From the NCBI GenBank assembly GCA_035690485.1, contig DASSKL010000005.1:1-64000 (forward strand): a stretch of DNA of 64,000 nt. The letters run 5' to 3'. This DNA is from Mycobacteriales bacterium (GTDB lineage: Bacteria > Actinomycetota > Actinomycetes > JAFAQI01 > DASSKL01). A program made the translations under genes and the position numbers. Shown here piece after piece: positions 1 to 8,616 of the stretch (the stretch's first letter is position 1; the number at the start of each line of letters is the position of its first letter). Below the pieces are notes generated by a model. It saw only the letters and a list, made by a program, of their open reading frames with translations. It searched no databases and was not told where the DNA came from.

Positions 1-174
1 GTCCTCGCGCTCCGCGCTCCGGGCGCTGCGTGTTGACCCCGCCCCGCGATCGACGCTGCCCACGACCATGCCGGCGACGGTCGAAGAACGCTTACAACAG
101 AACCTTGACGGCCCCGCTCCGCTCAGGAATGTCACTACCGACGGCTCGCCGTAGGCACCCCGGCGTTGGTCCCC

Positions 175-204
175 TTGACATGCAAGTATGCGCTTGCCTA
201 TTGT
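175..204 (+). promoter_or_regulatory. ArsR-gene promoter with overlapping operator candidate
   Basis: A consensus-like -35 TTGACA (175-180) is followed after 18 nt by TATTGT (199-204), and the ATG of the ArsR-type gene lies at 213. Between the boxes an inverted repeat GCAAG (182-186) / CTTGC (193-197) with a 6-nt spacer is placed where a repressor would block RNA polymerase. ArsR-family proteins usually autoregulate through such sites. That this repressor binds here is inference. Confidence 0.6.
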
Positions 205-212
205 CCAGCGCG

Positions 213-497
213 ATGAGCGACGTGTTCAAGGCGCTGGCGGACCCGACTCGGCGCGCGATCCTTGACGAGCTCGTTGATCGCGACGACCAGACGCTCTTCG
301 AGTTGTGTGCCCGGTTGACAACGAGACACGCGGTCGCGTCGACACGGCAAGCGGTCTCGCAACACATCGACGTGCTGGTCGAAGCCGGGCTCATCGCGGT
401 ACGTCGAGAAGGTCGCTACAGGTTTCACCGGCTTGACCGGCGCCCACTGGAGCACCTGACCGATCAATGGCTACGACGACAAGGAGGGGACACGTGA
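213..497 (+). CDS. ArsR-family winged-helix transcriptional regulator
   Basis: A 94-residue one-domain DNA-binding protein. It opens with the typical ArsR N-terminus VFKALADPTRRAILDEL, followed by a winged helix whose recognition region includes TRQAVSQHIDVLVEAGLI. No cysteine metal-binding box of the ArsR/SmtB kind is seen, so it more likely belongs to the ligand- or partner-sensing ArsR subgroup that is commonly paired with glyoxalase or SRPBCC genes. The ATG at 213 was chosen because it follows a good promoter and gives the family's usual N-terminus; the frame stays open upstream. Its stop overlaps the GTG start of the VOC gene, so the two are probably translationally coupled. Third codon positions are less GC-biased than in the following genes, which hints at separate ancestry. 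Confidence 0.85.
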   Translation: MSDVFKALADPTRRAILDELVDRDDQTLFELCARLTTRHAVASTRQAVSQHIDVLVEAGLIAVRREGRYRFHRLDRRPLEHLTDQWLRRQGGDT

Positions 498-889
498 AGA
501 TCACAGTGACGAGCGTCCTCGTCGACGATCAGGCGAAAGCGCTCGCCTTCTACACCGACGTGCTCGGCTTCCAGAAGAAGACCGATGTTCCGCTCGGCGA
601 GCATCGCTGGCTTACGGTTGTGTCGCCCGCGGTACCGGATGGCGTCGAGCTGGTGCTGGAGCCAGACGAGCACCCCGCCGCGAAGCAGTTCAAAGCATCG
701 CTCGCGGCAGACGGCATCCCGTTCACGTCGTTCACCGTCGACGACATCGACCGGGAGTACGAGCGCCTACTCGCCTGCGGCGTTCGATTCACGCAGCCGC
801 CGACGTCTATGGGGCCCGTCGTCACCGCCGTCCTCGACGACACCTGCGGCAACCTCATCCAGATCGCCACAGCTCCGAGGGCCGACTGA
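494..889 (+). CDS. VOC (glyoxalase/bleomycin-resistance) family protein
   Basis: A 131-residue protein of the vicinal oxygen chelate fold. It begins MKITVTSVLVDDQAKALAFY, the first beta-alpha unit of the family, and ends with the second metal-side strand DDTCGNLIQIA, where the Glu/Gln-type ligand position lies. Members act as metal-dependent lyases, dioxygenases or drug-binding proteins, and the substrate cannot be read here. The GTG start at 494 overlaps the upstream stop (GTGA) and has a strong AAGGAGG ribosome site at 481-487. Pairing with the ArsR gene suggests induction by a small molecule, possibly a detoxification pair. Confidence 0.85.
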   Translation: MKITVTSVLVDDQAKALAFYTDVLGFQKKTDVPLGEHRWLTVVSPAVPDGVELVLEPDEHPAAKQFKASLAADGIPFTSFTVDDIDREYERLLACGVRFTQPPTSMGPVVTAVLDDTCGNLIQIATAPRAD

Positions 890-1178
890 CCTCGTTGTTT
901 CGGCAGCAGCGAACCGAACAGAGGCGTCACTACATCGCACACCCTCAGTTGCTCGACCAGAACGTCGTGGAACGCCGGATCTCCCGCGCACGCTGTCGGC
1001 TCAGGGACGTCGTATGGCGCGCATTACGCGACCCGTGCCGGTCCGCATCACACCGATTTCCCGACCTGGGCACGAGGATAGGAAGCCGGTTCGTTCGATC
1101 GCAGCCGGCTATCACTCGTGGGACTCGGCCATCGGCGACTCCTACCGCACCTGTCGCGAGCGGTGAGACAGTGCAGTC
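890..1178. other. intergenic region without a convincing gene
   Basis: These 289 bases carry no frame with actinobacterial codon bias. Around 890-924 an imperfect stem pairs CCTC...TTTCGG with CCGAACAGAGG and may terminate the ArsR/VOC transcript; there is no T-run. Composition is less GC-rich than the window average, as in the preceding pair. Confidence 0.5.
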
Positions 1179-2933
1179 ATGACGACGTACGACGCGCCTC
1201 CGAGCCACCAGGCGACCGATCGCTCGCAGCGCTACGACACCGACCGCTACGCCGGTGCCATCGGTCTGAACTGGTATACCAGCGACCCGACGCTGCGCTT
1301 CATCCTCGCCCAGCACATGTCGTCCGATGACCTCGCGTGGGCGGAGCCGAAGCTGTCGGCGTACGGCGCCGTCTGCGGCGATCTCATCGCGCGCAACGCG
1401 GATGAGACCGACCGCCACCCGCCGCGCCTCGAGCGCTACGACCGGTGGGGTCACGACGTGAGCGAGGTGGTGCTGCCGGCGACGTTCGAGGCCAACCGTG
1501 ACGCCGTCATCGCGCACAGCTTCTCCGGCAACGCGGTCCGCGCCGAGGCAGTCGCCGCGGGGATCGACCTGACGCTGCCGGGCGCGGCGTCGAGCTACCT
1601 GCTCGACCAGGCCGAGATCGGCATGATGTGCGCGCTCGGCACGGGCGGCGAGATGGTCTACCGGCTCGCCGAGCGCTACGCGCCCCCCGAGGTCCGCGCG
1701 ATGCTCGACGAGATCGCCGGCCCGGGCGGCCTGATGGGTGAGACCGCGCAGTCGTTCACCGAACGCAGCGGTGGATCCGACCTCGGCGCGATCGAGACGA
1801 CCGCAACCCCCGTCGGCGACGTGTGGGCGCTCAACGGCGTCAAGTGGTTCGTCTCCAACGCCAACGGCGGGGCGTGGGTCGTCATGGCGCGGCCCGAGGG
1901 TGCGCCAGACGGCGTGCGCGGGGTCGCGTCGTTCCTCGTGCTGCGGCAGCGTCGCGACGGCACGCCCAACGGCGTCCACATCCGCCGGCTGAAGGACAAG
2001 CTCGGCACGAGGGCGGTGCCGTCGGCGGAGGTCGAGTTCGCCGACGCCGAGGCGTTCCTGCTCGCCGACCCGCCCGGCGCGGGCCAGGCCAACGTCGGCG
2101 ACGGCCGCGCGGTCTCGCGGCTCATGCAGCTCACCAACGCCGCCCGGCTCGGCATCGCGATGATGGGTCTCGGCTGCGCCCGCCGGGCTCTGGTCGAGTC
2201 GCTCTGCTACGCCCGGGCCCGCGAGGCGTTCGGCCGCCCGCTGACCGACCAGCCGCTCATGCGCCGCACCCTCGCCGACCTCCTCGTCGATGTCGAGGGC
2301 GCGCAGGCGCTGGTCTTCGACGCGCACGCCCGGCCGCTGCGGATGACCGCGCCGCTGGCCAAGCTGCGCGCGGCCCGGCTCGGCATCACCGCCGCCAGCA
2401 CGGCGATCGAGGTACACGGTGGCAACGGCTACTGCGAGACGTGGCCGGTTGCCCGCATCCTGCGCGACGCCCAGGTCAACACGATCTGGGAGGGCGGCGA
2501 CAACATCCTCTGCCTCGACGTACGCCGCGCCATGGAGCGCGAGCAGGCCCACAAGCCGTTCCTCGACAACCTTCGCGACGCGATCGCGGCCGGCCCGGCC
2601 GACGACCCGACCACCGGTCTGGTCGAGCAGCGGCTCGCCGACCTCGAGCGGGCACTCGACGGGCTGTCACGGCTCGACCCCGACGTGGGCGAGGCGCGGC
2701 TCTCCCCGCTCGCGCACCTGATGTGTGACGTCTACACGGGGGCTCTGCTGGTCGAGCAGGCCGGCCACGAGCGGCGTACGACCGGCACCGACCGCAAGGC
2801 CTTGGTCGCGCGGCTGTGGTGCGACCGGCACCTCGCCCCGCGCGACGCAGTCAGCGAGATCATCGACCCGCGCAACGACCTGGCCCGCTTCGACGAGCTG
2901 GTCGACGGGGCCTTCGTCGACGACCGCGGCTGA
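1179..2933 (+). CDS. acyl-CoA dehydrogenase family flavoprotein (AidB-like size)
   Basis: A 584-residue FAD enzyme of the acyl-CoA dehydrogenase superfamily, longer than the ~380-residue core and closer to the AidB / large-FadE class. The middle domain carries FTERSGGSDLGAIET and the FAD-contacting GVKWFVSNA. The C-terminal helical domain carries AREAFGRPLTDQPLMRRTLAD, then EVHGGNGYCETWPVARILRD and QVNTIWEGGDNILCLDV, where the Glu of the WEG motif sits at the usual catalytic-base position. The protein would oxidise an acyl-CoA thioester or act as an AidB-like protein in alkylation stress; which one is not decidable. It is monocistronic and followed by a palindromic repeat. Confidence 0.85.
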   Translation: MTTYDAPPSHQATDRSQRYDTDRYAGAIGLNWYTSDPTLRFILAQHMSSDDLAWAEPKLSAYGAVCGDLIARNADETDRHPPRLERYDRWGHDVSEVVLPATFEANRDAVIAHSFSGNAVRAEAVAAGIDLTLPGAASSYLLDQAEIGMMCALGTGGEMVYRLAERYAPPEVRAMLDEIAGPGGLMGETAQSFTERSGGSDLGAIETTATPVGDVWALNGVKWFVSNANGGAWVVMARPEGAPDGVRGVASFLVLRQRRDGTPNGVHIRRLKDKLGTRAVPSAEVEFADAEAFLLADPPGAGQANVGDGRAVSRLMQLTNAARLGIAMMGLGCARRALVESLCYARAREAFGRPLTDQPLMRRTLADLLVDVEGAQALVFDAHARPLRMTAPLAKLRAARLGITAASTAIEVHGGNGYCETWPVARILRDAQVNTIWEGGDNILCLDVRRAMEREQAHKPFLDNLRDAIAAGPADDPTTGLVEQRLADLERALDGLSRLDPDVGEARLSPLAHLMCDVYTGALLVEQAGHERRTTGTDRKALVARLWCDRHLAPRDAVSEIIDPRNDLARFDELVDGAFVDDRG

Positions 2934-2940
2934 CGCCGTC

Positions 2941-3002
2941 GTCTTCTGCCGCGGTGTGGGGCCTCTCAGAGATCGTTTGACCCCCACACGGCGGCAGAAG
3001 AC
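2941..3002. repeat. long palindrome, copy 1 of a repeated intergenic element
   Basis: Left arm 2941-2961 (GTCTTCTGCCGCGGTGTGGG plus G) pairs with right arm 2982-3002 with one mismatch in 21; the loop is 20 nt. It lies between convergent genes (stop at 2933 on +, stop at 3039 on -). A second copy lies at 33093-33158 in the same convergent context. It could act as a bidirectional terminator or a REP-like mobile palindrome; no T-tract follows. Confidence 0.85.
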
Positions 3003-3038
3003 GGTTCAACGAACCGCGGCGTACAGCCGGGACGGTAG

Positions 3039-4262
3039 CTACTGCTCCAGCCGGCGAGCGGTCAGCGCGGCGGCCAGGATCTGCAGCCCTCGCGTTGTCG
3101 ACGTGTCCAGACCGGTGAGGTCGACGATCCGGCGCAGCCGGTAGTCGAGAGTGTTGGGGTGCACGTGCAGCGCCGCGGCTGTGCTGCGCCGGTCCTGGTC
3201 GTGCGCGAGGTAGGTCTCCAGCGTCACGAGCAGATCGGGGTTGCCGGCCAGCGGCTCCAACGCGGCCGACAGCAGCGGCAGCGCGTCGGACTCCCGCGTG
3301 AGCTGGTACTCCACGAGCACGTCGTCGAGGCGGTAGGCGCCCGGCGGCCGGCCCAGCCGCTGCACCAGGTCGAGCACGTCGCCGGCCTGGGCCATCGCCT
3401 CGGGAACGTCGGTGACGGTCTCGGCTGCCGCGCCCGCGATCGTCGCCGGTGACCCGGTCTCCGCGGTGATGTCCTCGGCCAGCACGTCGAGGTCGCCCGC
3501 CACCTGCTCGAGACCGTCGACGTCCGCCGGCAGCAGGAACGACCCGCCACCCCCGTCGAGCAGGGCCAGCACCGGCACCCCGGCGTGCCGGTCGAGGCAC
3601 TCCTGCAGCTGGCGCGCCCGCCGGTGCGCGCCGGCACCGGCCTCGTCGCCCTCGGTGGGGCCGCCGACGTCGAGGATCCCGACGACGTACGCCGGCGCCA
3701 GCCCGATCCCCAGCCGGCGGGCCAGGCCGTGGGCCGGCGCACCGACGAGCAGCGCCTGCGTCAGCGACCGCCGCGCGTCGAGCTCCTCGCCGTAGATCGC
3801 CTGCTGCTCGTCGAGGTAGGCCGTCGCGACCGCCCCGGTCACGTGGCGCAGGTAGCGCAGCACCGCGTCGGCCGCCGCCAGCAGCTCCTCGCGCTCGTCG
3901 CGGCGCGCGGCATCGACGAGCATCTCCCACGCCCGGTGCGCCCCGACGTGGTACGCCGACAGCACGGCCTCCAACGGCACCCGCTCCTCCGCCCGGCGCC
4001 GGGCCGCAGCGCGCGGGCCGGCGAGCTCCTCATCGGTCGGTGGCCGCTCCTCGCGCAGGCTGCGGAAGAAGATGTGCAGGTTGTCCTCGACACCCGCGGT
4101 GAGCTCGCCCTCGCGCTGCTCCTGCGGCAGCAGGTCGTAACGCGGGATCTCCTCGAGGAAGACCTCGATGAGGGCACGGGCCAGCTCGGGCACCCGCCGC
4201 TCCACCCGCCGGTAGAGACCGGGTTCCTTCCGCGCCGTCACAGCCGCGCCCGCCCCCGCCAT
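3039..4262 (-). CDS. PucR/CdaR-type transcriptional regulator
   Basis: A 407-residue regulator. An all-helical N-terminal part (about residues 15-160) precedes a degenerate GGDEF-like CdaR segment (about 165-290). The C-terminus holds the PucR helix-turn-helix, recognisable by LETYLAHDQDRRSTAAALHV followed by HPNTLDYRLRRI. This arrangement without an N-terminal PucR ligand domain is common in actinobacteria. Targets are usually adjacent, and the divergent quinone oxidoreductase starting 72 bp away is the natural candidate. The minus-strand sequence just before the ATG has a CACAAT -10-like hexamer 7 nt upstream, suggesting a leaderless transcript. Confidence 0.85.
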   Translation of the reverse strand: MAGAGAAVTARKEPGLYRRVERRVPELARALIEVFLEEIPRYDLLPQEQREGELTAGVEDNLHIFFRSLREERPPTDEELAGPRAAARRRAEERVPLEAVLSAYHVGAHRAWEMLVDAARRDEREELLAAADAVLRYLRHVTGAVATAYLDEQQAIYGEELDARRSLTQALLVGAPAHGLARRLGIGLAPAYVVGILDVGGPTEGDEAGAGAHRRARQLQECLDRHAGVPVLALLDGGGGSFLLPADVDGLEQVAGDLDVLAEDITAETGSPATIAGAAAETVTDVPEAMAQAGDVLDLVQRLGRPPGAYRLDDVLVEYQLTRESDALPLLSAALEPLAGNPDLLVTLETYLAHDQDRRSTAAALHVHPNTLDYRLRRIVDLTGLDTSTTRGLQILAAALTARRLEQ

Positions 4263-4334
4263 GAGCCGAATTGTGCTCCGTCACAACGCTCCCGACCAGG
4301 GGGGTGCGGCGGCGATGTTCGTAGGCTCCGGACC

Positions 4335-5327
4335 ATGCACGCGATCACGCTGTCGGGCGCCGGCGGCCCGGAGGTCATGGAGTGGAACGTGGTCGGCGAC
4401 CCGGTGCCGGCACCCGGCGAGGTGCTCGTCGACGTCGCCGCCAGTGCCGTCAACCGGGCCGACGTCATGCAGCGCATGGGCTTCTACCCGCCGCCGCGGG
4501 GCGCGTCCGAGCTGCTCGGCCTGGAGTGCAGCGGCCGCATCGCCGCCCTCGGCGACGGGGTGAGCGGTTGGACCGTCGGCGAGGAGGTGTGCGCGCTTCT
4601 CGCCGGCGGCGGTTACGCCGAGAAGGTCGCGGTCCCCGCCGGCCAGCTCCTGCCGGTGCCGGCCGGAGTCGACCTGGTCGACGCCGCCGGCCTGCCCGAG
4701 GTGGCCTGCACCGTGTGGTCCAACGTCTTCATGCTGGCCCGGCTGCAGCCCGGCGAGCGGTTCCTCGTGCACGGCGGCACCAGCGGCATCGGCACGTTCG
4801 CGATCCAGCTCGCCAAGCAGCACGGCGCCCACGTGCTCACGACCGCCGGCAGCGACGACAAGTGCGCGCGCGCCCGTGAGCTCGGCGCCGACGTGGCGAT
4901 CAACTACCGCGAGGCGGACTTCGTCGACGTGGTGCGCGAGGAGACCGGCGGGCGCGGCGCCGACGTGATCCTCGACATCATGGGTGCGGCCTACCTGCCG
5001 CGCAACGTCGACGCCCTTGCCACGGGAGGCCGCATCGTCGTGATCGGCCTGCAGGGCGGGCGCAAGGGCGAGCTCGACCTCGGCCAGCTGCTCACGAAGC
5101 GGGGCGCGGTGCACGCCACGAGCCTGCGCGGCCGGCCGGTGGCGGAGAAGGCTGCGATCGTCGCCGAGGTGCGCGAACACGTGTGGCCGCTGGTCGCCTC
5201 GGGTGCCGTGCGGGCCGTCGTCGACCGGCGGGTGCCGATGCCCGACGCCGCTTTGGCGCACCGCCTCCTGGAGGAGAGCGGCCATGTAGGCAAGATCATT
5301 CTTTCGGTGGCGACGGTCGGGGCGTGA
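4335..5327 (+). CDS. NADPH:quinone oxidoreductase (zinc-independent MDR family)
   Basis: A 330-residue medium-chain dehydrogenase/reductase of the quinone oxidoreductase type. The N-terminal GroES-like domain (about 1-125) lacks the zinc-ligand cysteines. The Rossmann domain carries LVHGGTSGIGTFAIQLAKQ, the NADPH-binding loop of quinone reductases and PIG3/TP53I3-like enzymes, and later DVILDIMGAAYL. It is expected to reduce quinones or enones with NADPH in the cytosol. The ATG at 4335 follows TAGGCT at 4322-4327, so the transcript is probably leaderless. Control by the divergent PucR-type regulator is plausible but inferred. Confidence 0.9.
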   Translation: MHAITLSGAGGPEVMEWNVVGDPVPAPGEVLVDVAASAVNRADVMQRMGFYPPPRGASELLGLECSGRIAALGDGVSGWTVGEEVCALLAGGGYAEKVAVPAGQLLPVPAGVDLVDAAGLPEVACTVWSNVFMLARLQPGERFLVHGGTSGIGTFAIQLAKQHGAHVLTTAGSDDKCARARELGADVAINYREADFVDVVREETGGRGADVILDIMGAAYLPRNVDALATGGRIVVIGLQGGRKGELDLGQLLTKRGAVHATSLRGRPVAEKAAIVAEVREHVWPLVASGAVRAVVDRRVPMPDAALAHRLLEESGHVGKIILSVATVGA

Positions 5328-5332
5328 CGGCG

Positions 5333-5363
5333 TACGGTGCGGGAAGGTGACCCACGGGTAACC
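5333..5363 (+). promoter_or_regulatory. -10 box plus palindromic operator upstream of acyl-CoA dehydrogenase
   Basis: A TACGGT -10 hexamer (5333-5338) is followed at the expected start of transcription by an inverted repeat GGTGACCC (5346-5353) / GGGTAACC (5356-5363), 7 of 8 pairs with a 2-nt centre. The size and place fit a TetR-type repressor of fatty-acid genes; no such regulator is adjacent. Confidence 0.45.
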
Positions 5364-5380
5364 GAGCGAAGGAGCATGCC

Positions 5381-7264
5381 GTGAGCAGCAACGTGAGCGA
5401 GCGTGAGGCCCGGCAGGTCGCTGAGGCGGCTCGCGAGACCGAGTGGAAGCTCCCGTCGTTCGGCAAGGAGCTGTTCCTCGGCAACTTCCGGCTCGACCTG
5501 ATCCATCCGCAGCCACGGCTGTCGCCCGACCAGATCGAGAAGGGCGAGCGGTTCCTCGGCGAGCTGCGGTCGTTCCTGGAGAACAAGGTCGACCCGCTGC
5601 AGATCGAGCGCGATGCGAAGATCCCCGACGAGGTTGTCGAAGGCCTCAAGGAGCTCGGCGCGCTCGGCATGAAGATCCCGGAGGAGTACGGCGGCCTCGG
5701 CCTCTCGCAGGTCTACTACAACAAGGCCCTCGCGATGACCGGCACGTGGCACGCGTCGATCTCGACGCTGCTGTCCGCGCACCAGTCGATCGGCGTACCG
5801 GAGCCCCTGCGGCTGTTCGGCTCCGAGGAGCAGAAGAAGAAGTACCTGCCGCTGGTCGCCCGCACGCACGTGAGCGCATTCCTGCTGACCGAGCCCGACG
5901 TCGGCTCCGACCCGGCGCGGATGAGCTCGCAGGCCGTGCCCACCGACGACGGCAGCGGCTACCGCATCAGCGGCCGCAAGCTCTGGACCACCAACGGGGT
6001 CATCGCCGACATGCTCGTCGTGATGGCGGTCGTGCCCAAGAGCGAGGGGCACCGGGGCGGCATCTCGGCGTTCATCGTCGACGCCAAGTCCGAGGGCATC
6101 ACCGTCGAGCACCGCAACCAGTTCATGGGCCTGCGCGGCATCGAGAACGGCGTCACCCGCTTCGACAACGTCTTCGTCCCGGCCGACAACCTTCTCGTCG
6201 GCGAGGGCCAGGGCCTGAAGATCGCGCTCACCACGCTCAACACCGGCCGGCTGTCGCTGCCCGCCATCTCCGCGCAGGCGTCCAAGTGGGCCATGAAGAT
6301 CGCCCGCGAGTGGTCCAGCGAGCGGGTGCAGTGGGGCCTGCCCGTCGGCAAGCACGACGCCGTCGCGCAGAAGATCGCGTTCATCGCCGGGTCGGCGTTC
6401 GGCCTCGAGGCCATGGTCGACGTCTCCAGCCGGCTCGCCGACGAGAAGCGCAACGACATCCGCATCGAGGCCGCACTGGCCAAGCTCTACGGCTCCGAGA
6501 TCGCCTGGCAGGTCATCGACGAGCTGGTGCAGGTGCGTGGCGGGCGTGGCTACGAGACCGCGGAGTCGCTGAAGGCGCGTGGCGAGAAGCCAGTGCCGGT
6601 CGAGCAGGCGCTGCGCGACATGCGCATCAACCGGATCTTCGAGGGCTCGACCGAGATCATGCACCTGCTGATCGCCCGCGAAGCCGTCGACCAGCACCTG
6701 CAGATCGCCGGCGACATCATCGAGCCCGACGTGCCGCTCGCCGACAAGGCGAAGACCGCGGTGAAGGCGGGCGGCTTCTACGCCAAGTGGTTCCCGAAGC
6801 TGACGGTCGGCGAGGGGCTCAGCCCGACGTCCTACGCCGAGTTCGGGCCACTGGCCACGCACCTGCGGTTCTGCGAGCGGTCGTCGCGCAAGCTGGCGCG
6901 GTCGACGTTCTACGGCATGAGCCGCTGGCAGGGCGGGTTGGAGAAGCGGCAGGCCTTCCTGGGCCGCATCGTCGACATCGGGGCCGAGCTCTACGCGATG
7001 GCCAGCGCGTGCGTCTACGCCGACACGCTCGCCAAGGACGAGCCGTCACGGCGGGCGAGCGTCTTCGAGCTCTGCGACCTGTTCTGCACGCAGGCCCGGC
7101 GCCGGGTCGACCAGCTGTTCCACGACCTGTGGCGCAACGACGACGACACCAACCACGCGGCGGCGATGCGGGTGCTCGACGGCGACTACCGGTGGTTCGA
7201 GGCCGACGTGCTCGACCCGTCGGGTGAGGGCCCGATGATCGCCAAGCAGCCGGACCTGGCGTGA
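5381..7264 (+). CDS. long-chain acyl-CoA dehydrogenase (FadE/VLCAD type)
   Basis: A 627-residue acyl-CoA dehydrogenase with the C-terminal extension of the very-long-chain class. The N-terminal domain contains MKIPEEYGGLGLSQVYYNKA, the middle domain FLLTEPDVGSDPARMSS and KLWTTNG, and the C-terminal domain IRIEAALAKLYGSEIAWQVI, VRGGRGYETAESLKARG and INRIFEGSTEIMHLLIARE, with the catalytic Glu in FEG. About 180 further residues form the membrane-associating or dimer extension seen in VLCAD/ACAD9. The GTG start at 5381 has GGAG about 8 nt upstream. The stop overlaps the GTG of bpa, so the enzyme is translationally coupled to a proteasome activator gene. Confidence 0.9.
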   Translation: MSSNVSEREARQVAEAARETEWKLPSFGKELFLGNFRLDLIHPQPRLSPDQIEKGERFLGELRSFLENKVDPLQIERDAKIPDEVVEGLKELGALGMKIPEEYGGLGLSQVYYNKALAMTGTWHASISTLLSAHQSIGVPEPLRLFGSEEQKKKYLPLVARTHVSAFLLTEPDVGSDPARMSSQAVPTDDGSGYRISGRKLWTTNGVIADMLVVMAVVPKSEGHRGGISAFIVDAKSEGITVEHRNQFMGLRGIENGVTRFDNVFVPADNLLVGEGQGLKIALTTLNTGRLSLPAISAQASKWAMKIAREWSSERVQWGLPVGKHDAVAQKIAFIAGSAFGLEAMVDVSSRLADEKRNDIRIEAALAKLYGSEIAWQVIDELVQVRGGRGYETAESLKARGEKPVPVEQALRDMRINRIFEGSTEIMHLLIAREAVDQHLQIAGDIIEPDVPLADKAKTAVKAGGFYAKWFPKLTVGEGLSPTSYAEFGPLATHLRFCERSSRKLARSTFYGMSRWQGGLEKRQAFLGRIVDIGAELYAMASACVYADTLAKDEPSRRASVFELCDLFCTQARRRVDQLFHDLWRNDDDTNHAAAMRVLDGDYRWFEADVLDPSGEGPMIAKQPDLA

Positions 7265-7791
7265 CCGAGCAGCCCCCCGCCGACCGGCTGCGCATCGTCA
7301 CGGTCGGGCCCGACGGCGAGCCCGTGCAGGAGGTCCCTGCCGGCGACGTCGCCGGCGGCGGCGACGAGGACGGCGGGCTCGTCTCGATGGTCGAGCAGCC
7401 GGCCAAGGTCATGCGGATCGGCACGATGATCAAGCAGCTGCTCGAGGAGGTCCGGGCCGCACCGCTCGACGAGGCCAGCCGGGTGCGGCTGCGGGAGATC
7501 CACGAGACGTCCATCAAGGAGCTGTCCGACGGGCTCGCGCCCGAGCTGCGCGACGAGCTGCAGCGGATCACGCTGCCGTTCAGTGAGGACACCGTGCCGA
7601 GCGACGCCGAGCTGCGGGTCGCGCAAGCACAGCTCGTCGGCTGGCTCGAGGGGTTGTTCCACGGCATCCAGACCGCGCTGTTCGCCCAGCAGATGGCGGC
7701 TCGCGCGCAGCTCGACGAGATGCGCCGGCGGGCGCTGCCCGGCCCGATGCCGGGGCAGCAGCAGGGACAGGTCTCCGGCCCTTACCTGTAG
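7261..7791 (+). CDS. bpa: bacterial proteasome activator Bpa/PafE
   Basis: A 176-residue protein matching the mycobacterial ATP-independent proteasome activator (Rv3780 type). It has a flexible acidic N-terminus, a helical core starting MVEQPAKVMRIGTMIKQLL and containing VGWLEGLFHGIQTALFAQQM, and a terminal GPYL close to the GQYL C-terminus that docks into the alpha-ring pockets of the 20S proteasome. Family members form dodecameric rings that feed unfolded proteins to the proteasome core without ATP. Its presence implies prcBA elsewhere in the genome. It overlaps the upstream stop by GTGA and, at the 3' end, the convergent HAD gene by 10 bp. Confidence 0.9.
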   Translation: MTEQPPADRLRIVTVGPDGEPVQEVPAGDVAGGGDEDGGLVSMVEQPAKVMRIGTMIKQLLEEVRAAPLDEASRVRLREIHETSIKELSDGLAPELRDELQRITLPFSEDTVPSDAELRVAQAQLVGWLEGLFHGIQTALFAQQMAARAQLDEMRRRALPGPMPGQQQGQVSGPYL

Positions 7792-8597
7792 AGGGTTTCG
7801 AGCACGAGCGCGACACCGTCGTCGTCGTTGCTCGCCGTGACCTCGTCGACCGCGTCGAGCACTTCCGGGTGCGCGTTCGCGACCGCGATCGCGCGGCCGG
7901 CCCACGCGAGCAACGGCAGGTCGTTGGGCATGTCGCCGAACGCAATCACGTCGGGGGCGCCGTAGCCGTGCTCGGCGACGACCCGCTCCAGGGTGGTGGC
8001 CTTCGTGATGCCGGCGGCGCTGATCTCGAGCAGGCCGTCGCGGCTGGAGTGGGTCAGCGTGGCGAGCCCCGCGGACGCTTCCCGGGCCCGGGCGAGCAGG
8101 GTGTCGGGCGCCATGCTCTCGTGGCGCACGAGCAGCTTGGCGACCGGCGCAGAGAGCAGGGCCTCGACGTCGGCGACCAGCGCGCCGTCGGGCACCGGCC
8201 AGCGCGACCGGTAGGCCGGCTCGTGCCCGAACTCCGACGCCCGCTCGACCGCGAACGCCACCTCGGGCAGCGCCTCGCGCAACACCTGCACGAGCGACGC
8301 GGCGACCGAGGGCTGCAGCAGGAACTCCTCGACCACCTGCTCGGCGTGCAGGTCGTAGACGAACGCGCCGTTGGCGCACACCGCCAGCCCACGGTGCCCG
8401 GCGGCTTCGGCGATCGGCCGCATCCACCGGGGCGGCCGGCCGGTCACGAAGACGACCATCGCCCCGGCGTCCTCCGCCGCCGCCAGCGCGCGCCGGGTGC
8501 GCTCCGAGATCGAACCGTCGCTGCGGACGATCGTGCCGTCGAGGTCGGTGGCGACCACGCGCGGCGGTGCGATCGATCGGCTCACCGGGCGCCCCAC
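7782..8597 (-). CDS. Cof-type HAD-superfamily sugar/nucleotide phosphatase
   Basis: A 271-residue HAD hydrolase of subclass IIB. Motif I is DLDGTIVRSDGSIS, motif II VVFVTGRP, the motif III lysine lies in ISAAGITKATTLERV, and motif IV is IAFGDMPNDLPLL. A C2 cap of about 90-190 residues sits between motifs II and III. These enzymes dephosphorylate small metabolites such as sugar phosphates or flavin precursors; the substrate is not predictable. It ends inside the last codons of convergent bpa, and its start is 19 bp beyond the stop of serS, so it likely shares the serS transcript. Confidence 0.9.
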   Translation of the reverse strand: MGRPVSRSIAPPRVVATDLDGTIVRSDGSISERTRRALAAAEDAGAMVVFVTGRPPRWMRPIAEAAGHRGLAVCANGAFVYDLHAEQVVEEFLLQPSVAASLVQVLREALPEVAFAVERASEFGHEPAYRSRWPVPDGALVADVEALLSAPVAKLLVRHESMAPDTLLARAREASAGLATLTHSSRDGLLEISAAGITKATTLERVVAEHGYGAPDVIAFGDMPNDLPLLAWAGRAIAVANAHPEVLDAVDEVTASNDDDGVALVLETLYR

Positions 8598-8616
8598 GAC
8601 GCTCCTGCCGGCGGTC

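Noticed and set aside
1-212. 5' extension of the ArsR gene to 30
   Set aside because: The extra 61 residues are Arg/Pro-rich and would place the start upstream of a consensus promoter.
945-2552. 535-codon open frame on the minus strand
   Set aside because: Antisense to the acyl-CoA dehydrogenase; the composition (Arg/Ala/Gly/Val-rich, no motifs) is what high-GC antisense frames give.
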